A stretch of 11,366 nt of DNA from positions 1 to 11,366 of the forward strand of contig CAZSRF010000048.1 of NCBI GenBank assembly GCA_964609155.1. Direction: 5' to 3'. Each line of letters opens with the position of its first letter. The first letter of the stretch is position 1. Origin of the DNA: JAGOUU01 sp964609155 (GTDB lineage: Bacteria > Pseudomonadota > Gammaproteobacteria > JAGOUU01). Shown here in pieces: positions 5,912-11,366 of the stretch. The translations under genes and the position numbers were made by a program. A model generated the notes under the pieces. It saw nothing but the letters and a program-made list of their open reading frames with translations, did not search any database and had not been told where the DNA came from.

Positions 5912-6619
5912 TTAACTTGGACTAATAGGACTTACAGGGTTGCAAGGTGCAGCATGAGGTTCAGGACTAGCAGGAGGTTGTTTTGCGTGGTGAAGACAAG
6001 ATCTCATATGGGCTAGGAAACTTACAACTTTGTAGACACTTTGATCTTTTTCTACTAGACCTGTAGCGTTGGTAACGGACATTGTGCCTGCTAGATAGCC
6101 TTTTCTAATAGGATTAGCATCTAGAGATTCAAGGCTATCCATAGCTACACTTTCTGCTTTATGATCAGTAAAATAAGACTTAATTGAATAACAGACTGAT
6201 GCTATGGTATGGCCAACAAGAAAGCTTACAATAGGTGAAAAATTAAGCAAAGTTAAAAGCGAAGCAGCTAGCAGGCCTTTTTGAAGTGCAGAAAATAAAT
6301 TATGGACTAAACTATTTTGCGAGCTATATAGCCCCTGCTGTAAGTAAGTATACGTAAAAGATATTGTTGAAACTAAGGCAAATAAAGGTAAAAAAGACAT
6401 ACCTGAGAATAATAAGCTCAAGCTTGTACATAAAAAACCATATTTTAATCCAGGCTTGTTATCAAAATAATTTAAAAAACCAATAATTGGTCCTGCTATC
6501 CATATGGCATAAATATTTTTAATATTTATTTTATTTACAAGTAGATCTACTAAATAGCGCCAACCGGTTATAATTTTTTCTTTGGAATTACTCAAAAACT
6601 GTTGAAATTTATTAGCCAC
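5912..6619 (-). CDS. Hypothetical membrane protein with a Pro-rich C-terminal tail
   Basis: The start is GTG at 6619, supported by AGAGGT five nt upstream. A nearer-looking ATG in that spacer runs into a stop at once and is out of frame. The 235-residue product has a charged N-terminal segment (1-30), then hydrophobic segments at about 36-52, 58-93 (probably two spans) and 114-145. A polar tail of some 85 residues follows, ending in a proline-rich stretch with PPASPEP and NPVSPISPS. I recognise no family. Paired membrane segments plus a long polar tail occur in some effectors that insert in host membranes, but nothing here proves export. It may be the first gene of a two-gene unit with the downstream membrane protein. 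Confidence 0.65.
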   Translation of the reverse strand: MANKFQQFLSNSKEKIITGWRYLVDLLVNKINIKNIYAIWIAGPIIGFLNYFDNKPGLKYGFLCTSLSLLFSGMSFLPLFALVSTISFTYTYLQQGLYSSQNSLVHNLFSALQKGLLAASLLTLLNFSPIVSFLVGHTIASVCYSIKSYFTDHKAESVAMDSLESLDANPIRKGYLAGTMSVTNATGLVEKDQSVYKVVSFLAHMRSCLHHAKQPPASPEPHAAPCNPVSPISPS

Positions 6620-6707
6620 TACATACCTCTTGCGCAGAAAATGTTAACATTGCATTTTAAGTTGCTTATTGTAACTAATTTAGCAGGCTATTGTAAATAG
6701 GGTTTTA

Positions 6708-7124
6708 ATGAATTTTGATCCGCAGCTGACTGATAATAGTGTTTTTATCCAGGAATTAGACTTATGTGCCATTTTTTTAAAAAATGATGCTAGCTATCCT
6801 TGGGTTGTTTTAATACCTAAAAGAGAAGGAATAAGAGAAATATATGAGTTAAGTACAGAAGATCAGCTTTTATTAATTCAGGAAGTTTCATTTGTTTCTC
6901 GTGTCATGCAAGTTTATTTTAAGCCTGATAAACTGAATGTAGCAAGTTTAGGAAATATAGTTTCGCAGCTGCATCTTCATATGGTTGCACGTTACAAGGG
7001 GGACAAAACATGGCCACATGCTATCTGGCAGCCGAATCAGACGCCCTTAGTTTATAGCGAAGAAAAGCTAAAAAAGCTTATTGATGCGCTGAAACAGCAG
7101 ATTACTAAAATTCTAGCTGGCTGA
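6708..7124 (+). CDS. HIT-family nucleotide hydrolase/transferase
   Basis: The 138-residue length is typical. The N-terminal part carries YPWVVLIPKRE (30-40), the usual HIT strand before the specificity loop. The signature is SQLHLHMVAR (86-95): His89 and His91 match the last two histidines of the H-x-H-x-H motif, and Gln87 replaces the first. The QLHxH form followed by a WPxxxW-like segment (here WPHAIW) is usual in a proteobacterial subgroup, so this is not decay. HIT proteins act on nucleotide phosphates such as Ap4A or AMP-linked compounds. The substrate here is not known. It is divergently placed 88 nt from the GTG-start membrane gene and overlaps the MFS gene tail-to-tail by 12 nt. Confidence 0.88.
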   Translation: MNFDPQLTDNSVFIQELDLCAIFLKNDASYPWVVLIPKREGIREIYELSTEDQLLLIQEVSFVSRVMQVYFKPDKLNVASLGNIVSQLHLHMVARYKGDKTWPHAIWQPNQTPLVYSEEKLKKLIDALKQQITKILAG

Positions 7125-8369
7125 GAGCTTATAGTACAACCATAGTGAAATCATCACAAATATGCAGCTTATTATAATAGGCAAACTAGCCCAATGTGAA
7201 ATGATCAACCCACCACCAATACATGCTATAGCATCACCTAGCATTCTTAGGCCTAATAAGCTGCCAAGTGCTTCGCCCTGAATAGAAGAATCAGCGGTAT
7301 TTGATACTTGAATAGTGAGTTTAGTGGTAGTTGCAGCGATTCCTACTCCAGCCGTTCCAAAAAGGAATAGAGTACATAATTTATTTTCAATTAAACACAT
7401 CCAGAGAAAAGACAAAAAAGTTAATAATATGGAAAAAATGATTACGTTTCTTTTTGTCATAATAAATGCGAGTTTTTCAGGCATCCATCTACTGCCTATT
7501 ATTAATCCTATACAGAGCACTGTGTTGTAAAGTGCAATCTCAGCTGGACTGGTTTTCCACAGAATAGTTAAAAAAGCTGGGCCAAATTCATAAAAAATAT
7601 CTACACCAAAAGTAAATATAATACTAATCCCAATTAATAATTTTAGTAATTTATTGGTAAATAGTAGATGTAATCTTGATAGCATATTAACTCTTTGTCT
7701 TATATTAATAGTTAAAGCAGCACGGTTTTTTGAAGATAATGTATTTGGATGTAATATTAATATTGTTAAAATCAAAGCAATAAAAGAGATTAAACTTGCC
7801 AAAAAAAATGGTACGGTATAAGAAAAAAGATAAAAAATATTTTGATCAGACAGCAATCCGCCAAATAATGGCCCCAACACGTAACCAATTGACCCTATAG
7901 CAGAAATTTTACCAAAACTTTCTTCTTTGGATATATGTCTATAATCTCCAACCATCGCTTGTACTATGGCAATATTACCTTCCATCACCCCTGTTATAAA
8001 TCTAGAAATAATAAGTACAATCCAGGAAGCATAATAAATAGATAAAGCAGCAAATAAATGACCTATGGCACTACATGCTAAGGTGATTATTAATATTGGC
8101 TTACGTCCATATTTATCTGAGAGCCCACCCAAAATAGGAGAGCCTAAAAATTGCCCAAAAGGATAAGTAGCTAAGGTGATACCAAGATAAAAACTGCGAT
8201 CAAAATGTGTCCAATTTTGCGGGACAATACTGAATTCATTAGGATTTAAAAATAATGGAGAAAATATAGGGTAAGGAAGAGACGCCCCCATAAAGCCTAT
8301 TAATATAATTAATAGCACAATTTTGAGCTGATGAGTCTCTTGTTGTTTTGTCGTGTTTTTGCTAGTCAT
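7113..8369 (-). CDS. MFS transporter, DHA1/TetA-like
   Basis: The 418-residue length with about 12 hydrophobic spans fits the major facilitator superfamily. Motif A, GGLSDKYGRKPILI, is at 81-94 between helices 2 and 3. A helix-4 signature, ISRFITGVMEGNIAIVQAMVGDY, is at 121-143. An antiporter-type motif C, GSIGYVLGPLFGG, is at 159-171. Motif C points to a drug/H+ antiporter-type exporter of the TetA group rather than a sugar symporter. The real substrate cannot be read from sequence. The loop between helices 1 and 2 (about 40-58) is longer than usual. The ATG has AGGGAT five nt upstream. The 3' end overlaps the HIT gene on the other strand. Confidence 0.85.
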   Translation of the reverse strand: MTSKNTTKQQETHQLKIVLLIILIGFMGASLPYPIFSPLFLNPNEFSIVPQNWTHFDRSFYLGITLATYPFGQFLGSPILGGLSDKYGRKPILIITLACSAIGHLFAALSIYYASWIVLIISRFITGVMEGNIAIVQAMVGDYRHISKEESFGKISAIGSIGYVLGPLFGGLLSDQNIFYLFSYTVPFFLASLISFIALILTILILHPNTLSSKNRAALTINIRQRVNMLSRLHLLFTNKLLKLLIGISIIFTFGVDIFYEFGPAFLTILWKTSPAEIALYNTVLCIGLIIGSRWMPEKLAFIMTKRNVIIFSILLTFLSFLWMCLIENKLCTLFLFGTAGVGIAATTTKLTIQVSNTADSSIQGEALGSLLGLRMLGDAIACIGGGLIISHWASLPIIISCIFVMISLWLYYKLSAS

Positions 8370-8422
8370 AATATCCCTATATCAAGTAATATTATAACTT
8401 AGATAAGATGTTTAAGAAATGA

Positions 8423-8453
8423 CTCTAAACACTATATTAATTAGTATTTAGAG
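8423..8453 (-). terminator. Probable terminator downstream of the hydrophilin-like gene
   Basis: On the minus strand CTCTAAATACTA and TAGTGTTTAGAG form a 12-bp stem with one G-U pair and a 7-nt loop. On the plus strand the same position is a C-A mismatch, so the stem favours minus-strand RNA. It lies 9 nt past the stop codon. The following sequence (TCATTTCTT) is only moderately T-rich, so termination may be partial and could allow reading into the MFS gene. Confidence 0.55.
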
Positions 8454-8462
8454 CCTGAAGAA

Positions 8463-8756
8463 TTACCAGTCTTTGTTGTTAGAGCCAGTATTTCCATGAG
8501 AGTTTTTACCACCAGCTGTTTTGTTTGAACCAAATTTTTGGTCTTGACCGTGGCCAGGTGTTCTTGCTGTTTTGCCTAATCCACTGTTACGATCAGTAAT
8601 GTGACCTGGTTGACCTGGATTAACTGATTTACCTGGTTGTCCTAGTTGACTTGGTTGACCTTGTTTTGCACTACCAACGTTACCATGCCCTTGTCCAGCA
8701 TGTTTACCATCAACGTTACCTTTGTTTTGATTAAATTTGTTGTTATCAACGGTCAT
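8463..8756 (-). CDS. Small Gly-rich, hydrophilin-like disordered protein
   Basis: The 97-residue product contains about 20 glycines and many Asn, Gln, Lys and His. It has no cysteine or glutamate and almost no bulky hydrophobic residues, with a single Trp at the end. It should be unstructured and basic. A GQP motif recurs at 33, 39 and 48. Composition fits the hydrophilin definition (over 6% glycine, strongly hydrophilic) and recalls LEA-like or KGG-type stress proteins, which protect proteins or DNA under drying, osmotic or stationary-phase stress. No family match is claimed. It is a real gene: AGGAG sits at 8763-8767 six nt from ATG, a promoter-like pair lies upstream, and a hairpin follows the stop. 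Confidence 0.75.
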   Translation of the reverse strand: MTVDNNKFNQNKGNVDGKHAGQGHGNVGSAKQGQPSQLGQPGKSVNPGQPGHITDRNSGLGKTARTPGHGQDQKFGSNKTAGGKNSHGNTGSNNKDW

Positions 8757-8797
8757 AATAAACTCCTAATTTATAATTTAATTTTGTTACGTTTTAT

Positions 8798-8825
8798 ATT
8801 ATAGCTCGAGGTTTAATTTGTTAAA
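8798..8825 (-). promoter_or_regulatory. Putative promoter of the hydrophilin-like gene
   Basis: On the minus strand a perfect TATAAT (8798-8803) is preceded after 16 nt by TTTAAC (8820-8825), a weak -35. Transcription would start near 8791, about 35 nt before the ATG. The perfect -10 is the main support, since the surrounding sequence is AT-rich and chance matches are likely. The weak -35 would suit stationary-phase sigma (RpoS) use, but that is speculation. Confidence 0.4.
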
Positions 8826-8836
8826 GTAAATTGGCT

Positions 8837-8882
8837 AAATTATTATTTAATGCAGATGATAAATAAAAATTATTATTTAATG
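8837..8882 (+). repeat. Two 16-bp direct repeats upstream of the ankyrin-like gene
   Basis: AAATTATTATTTAATG occurs at 8837-8852 and again, identical, at 8867-8882. The 30-bp period is close to three helical turns, so both copies face the same side of the DNA. They sit just upstream of the promoter at 8907-8935, as expected for an activator site. They do not match the Legionella PmrA layout I know (two TTAA boxes about 11 bp apart). AT-richness raises the chance of coincidence, but a 16-bp exact match is unlikely to be random. Confidence 0.6.
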
Positions 8883-8906
8883 GTCGTTATAAAAATATTT
8901 GATATC

Positions 8907-8935
8907 TTGCATTGTATATTTTAATTTGATATAAA
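8907..8935 (+). promoter_or_regulatory. Putative sigma-70 promoter of the ankyrin-like gene
   Basis: TTGCAT (8907-8912) and TATAAA (8930-8935) are separated by exactly 17 nt. Each hexamer differs from consensus at few positions. The predicted start near 8942 leaves a leader of about 65 nt before ATG 9008. The direct repeats at 8837-8882 lie directly upstream. Confidence 0.6.
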
Positions 8936-8993
8936 AAAATTATATGTGGCTTTGTTGTATGTACTGATGGGCATATGCAACATAATATTCTGC

Positions 8994-8998
8994 AGGAG
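8994..8998 (+). promoter_or_regulatory. Ribosome binding site that selects the ATG at 9008
   Basis: AGGAG precedes ATG 9008 by 9 nt. The frame is open from an earlier ATG at 8975, but that codon has only a weak TGGG before it. The 11 extra residues it would add look unremarkable. The later start is preferred. Confidence 0.7.
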
Positions 8999-9007
8999 AA
9001 TGTGTAT

Positions 9008-11206
9008 ATGAATATTAAACAATTATTCATCCATTGCAGAGCTCGTGAATACGAACAAATAATATACTTACTTAGCAAAAAAAAAGACGGTAGATATAAT
9101 AATCCAAAAATTATTGCAGCTTTGGCAAAACATCCCGTTTTAGATGTATTATGTGAAATCGGTGATATAAAAATCTTACAACTTTTTTTAGTTAAAAAAA
9201 CCGATGGATCTTATGAGTTTCCAATTTTTCTAAAGACTAAACGAGCAATAGAGATTGCAGCTTTGCATGGCAATATAGATATATTAGAATATCTTGTCTC
9301 GGGCCTATTTCCAGAAGTGGTAAATATCTCTCATTTAAAAAAAGCTTTAGAGATAGCATGTATAAAAAATAATATTGTAATTGTAAAGTTTATTTTGCAA
9401 AAATTCCCCGAAACACAGGATATATCATTTGATGTATTAGTTACAATCTTTAACAAAGGTAATGTTGAACTTTTAAAATACTTCTTATCTACAGATGATG
9501 ATGGTTGCTACAACTTTCCTAAGATAGTAAAGCTTATACAATCTGATAGTAGGATGTTACTTAAAGCATGTGTATCTGGGAATTTTGCTATTGTTGAGAT
9601 TTTGATGGCAAAACTGCCTGATGGTAGCTATGAGTTTCAAGAAATTATAAAAAAGATATCATCGCATGATCATCTTATCTTTAAAACAGTATTTCATGGC
9701 AGCAAAAATATTCAAAATGAAAAAATTCTTGAATTATTATTAAAAGTCCCAGAGGTGTTTTCTTATATAGAATCTCAAGGTGGTGTTTATACAAAAATTT
9801 TATCACTGTTTACACAAAAATACTTAGAAGATCTACAGCAAGAAATAGCAAAATACTATGAATATAATCCTGCAGGTGTATTTGTTCTAAGTGTTGAAGA
9901 TGCTAAGCTATGTTATTTTTTTATTAGAAATGCTATAAGAAATAATGAGTTGGCTAGAGTAAATTTATTATTATCAATCGATGTAGCAGATCCTGCTGAA
10001 AAAATATTAGCTCATGATGCAGAATTATTAAAAACCGCCTTGAGTTACGGAAGGTCGTCGATTATACATAGATTAGTAGAGTATCCAGAAATAAGAATAT
10101 ACATTGAAAATAATGTTGCTTTCAAGGACATTCTGGATGAAAGCGAATCAGAACTATTAGAGACGGTGCTTGATAGAGAATCTTCTGTGATTGCTCTTGC
10201 ACCCCATGAACAAGCTATATGGGATTCAATAAGGCAACATTATCACGATAAATTAATTGATCTTGGAGGCGTGAAATCAGTCTTTGAATTATTTAAAACT
10301 TATTTAAAACAATGTTATATTGAAGATCCTATTTTTGTAGATGAAATTCAATTACCATTTGAAATTAGTGAACTAGAGAAGCTTAGAAAAGAACATGATG
10401 AGAGCTTTTATGTTAAAGCATTGCAAGGATATTATACAAATATTTATCATACTGCTTATAGATATCTTTCAAAGCCAAATCCGTTGTTATCCCCAGATGC
10501 TTTGTTTGTTGAAGCTGAAGGTGAATTGCGCTACTCATTGGTAGAGCCATATGCTGAAACAATTGCGTATTTTTATCTGGCAGCTAGTGACGAATCTTTT
10601 GCCTGTACATATGGTGGCACAGTAAGAGAACGCATAAATTTATTTATAAAAAATATTTCACTAATCGCTCGTTCTCATAACTGGGATCCTCCTGAATCTG
10701 GTTCAGAAGTAGCTTTGGAAGAAAAAGATGATTTGCAAGGTGATAAACCTTCTTGTTTTAGCGGCGTGAAAAAAAGGTTATTCTCTTTGCCTGGGCATAG
10801 TATGTTTGATGTTTTATCGAAAGAAAAAGTCCAGGAGGAATTAAGGTATTTTATAAGAACTTATTATGAGATCACGTTTGCAAAATTAACAAAAGAACAA
10901 CTTACTAGTATAAGTTCAGCCGTAAATTTGTTATTTTATGAAACAAAAGAAATTGAACCTGCTTTATTAAAGTTATTAAGTATATCTGGAGATGATGTAA
11001 GCCAATTTATTGTAAATTTAAGAGTAAAATATGGTCATCAATTTAATTCATTTGAGTTGTTTGCTCGGCGATCTTTAGTGTCTTCTTCAGGGGGATGTGT
11101 GTTTGTTAATTTTTATTTACCGATGGGTTTGGGTGAAATATTAGATGCTGCTCTGCGATCAAAAGGTTCTTTAAGTTTTTCTTCAGGGTGCCGTTATGTT
11201 ATGTAA
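9008..11206 (+). CDS. Large ankyrin-like repeat protein, probable secreted effector
   Basis: Read from ATG 9008 the product has 732 residues. The first ~260 residues are helical repeats with degenerate ankyrin features, such as AIEIAALHGNIDILEYLV (80-97), ALEIACIKNNIVIVKFIL (113-130) and LLKACVSGNFAIVEILM (184-200). Four units carry an extra loop with DGxY at 27, 66, 165 and 205, followed by F/N-P-x-I-type residues. The middle is helical and not assigned. Residues about 470-615 look like a separate domain: YHTAYRYLSKPNP, LAASDE, GGTVRERINLFI, SHNWD, and DDLQGDKPSC followed by GVKKRLF and GH. From memory this resembles a module recurring in Legionellales multidomain proteins, unchecked. There is no signal peptide or membrane segment, as expected for type IV effectors. 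The last ~100 residues are unassigned, and no secretion signal can be proven. It has its own promoter. Confidence 0.75.
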   Translation: MNIKQLFIHCRAREYEQIIYLLSKKKDGRYNNPKIIAALAKHPVLDVLCEIGDIKILQLFLVKKTDGSYEFPIFLKTKRAIEIAALHGNIDILEYLVSGLFPEVVNISHLKKALEIACIKNNIVIVKFILQKFPETQDISFDVLVTIFNKGNVELLKYFLSTDDDGCYNFPKIVKLIQSDSRMLLKACVSGNFAIVEILMAKLPDGSYEFQEIIKKISSHDHLIFKTVFHGSKNIQNEKILELLLKVPEVFSYIESQGGVYTKILSLFTQKYLEDLQQEIAKYYEYNPAGVFVLSVEDAKLCYFFIRNAIRNNELARVNLLLSIDVADPAEKILAHDAELLKTALSYGRSSIIHRLVEYPEIRIYIENNVAFKDILDESESELLETVLDRESSVIALAPHEQAIWDSIRQHYHDKLIDLGGVKSVFELFKTYLKQCYIEDPIFVDEIQLPFEISELEKLRKEHDESFYVKALQGYYTNIYHTAYRYLSKPNPLLSPDALFVEAEGELRYSLVEPYAETIAYFYLAASDESFACTYGGTVRERINLFIKNISLIARSHNWDPPESGSEVALEEKDDLQGDKPSCFSGVKKRLFSLPGHSMFDVLSKEKVQEELRYFIRTYYEITFAKLTKEQLTSISSAVNLLFYETKEIEPALLKLLSISGDDVSQFIVNLRVKYGHQFNSFELFARRSLVSSSGGCVFVNFYLPMGLGEILDAALRSKGSLSFSSGCRYVM

Positions 11207-11366
11207 TTTGGATTATAAAATATAATAAAAATTGCATGCAAAGGGCATTTTAACTGCAGGAAATGTATTACGTTTATTTTGAAGTTCTTCGTAAGTATTC
11301 TATGTAAAAATAAATAGATATTAATATAGCGACAAACATTGCAACTTTCCTTGACTTTAAACTGAT
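11207..11366. other. Non-coding tail of the window
   Basis: This AT-rich stretch follows the ankyrin-like gene. I see no convincing gene, RNA or terminator. A weak possible hairpin around the GCATGCAAAGGGCAT stretch lacks a good T run. Confidence 0.4.

Noticed and set aside
6960..6995. Loss of HIT activity because the first motif histidine is Gln
   Set aside because: The QLHxH form is usual in a proteobacterial HIT subgroup and the two key histidines are present.
7315..7530. Plus-strand open frame opposite the MFS gene
   Set aside because: It lies inside the transmembrane region of a clear transporter and is not protein-like.
8975..9007. Upstream ATG for the ankyrin-like protein, adding 11 residues
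   Set aside because: AGGAG is placed correctly for ATG 9008, while the earlier ATG has only a weak site.
8887..9078. Minus-strand 63-residue open frame at the start of the ankyrin-like gene
   Set aside because: It overlaps the promoter and start of a real gene and shows no family features.
11230..11275. Hairpin after the ankyrin-like gene as a terminator
   Set aside because: The stem is short and imperfect, and no T run follows it.

Overview
The window looks like an AT-rich gammaproteobacterial chromosome from a host-associated or intracellular bacterium. Candidates are Legionellales relatives such as Legionella, Coxiella, Berkiella, Rickettsiella or Aquicella. This placement is inference from protein features: a large ankyrin-like protein typical of secreted effectors, secreted proteins with eukaryote-type EGF-like modules, a DUF1566/Lcl-like domain, and ordinary proteobacterial housekeeping proteins (PgeF, a HIT protein, a TetA-like MFS transporter). 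No rRNA, tRNA, CRISPR array or intact transposase is visible.

Layout. Positions 1-504 are non-coding and hold three copies of a roughly 105-130 bp repeat in direct and inverted order. Positions 505-3236 hold a minus-strand cluster, read in the order CHX-like cation/proton antiporter, pgeF, kinase-like protein. The genes are separated by 7 nt and then overlap by 14 nt, so they are probably one operon. Positions 3443-5001 hold two plus-strand genes for exported cysteine-rich proteins, each with two tandem EGF-like domains. The second also has a proline-rich linker and a DUF1566/Lcl-like C-terminal domain. Both have a closely similar element upstream, and the second ends in a clear intrinsic terminator at 5018-5054.

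Positions 5062-6619 hold two minus-strand membrane proteins of unknown function. Positions 6708-7124 hold a HIT-family hydrolase, which overlaps tail-to-tail with an MFS transporter (7113-8369, minus). Next come a 97-residue glycine-rich hydrophilin-like protein (8463-8756, minus) and a promoter region with a 16-bp direct repeat. The last gene, 9008-11206, encodes a large ankyrin-like protein that is probably an effector.

The most unusual part is the EGF locus. Two neighbouring, similarly controlled genes encode secreted proteins with 12 EGF-pattern cysteines each, one of them with an adhesin-like tail. A role at the surface or toward a host is a reasonable inference, but nothing in the sequence proves it. 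Three start sites were decided by ribosome binding sites: 4051 rather than 4039, 9008 rather than 8975, and GTG at 6619.
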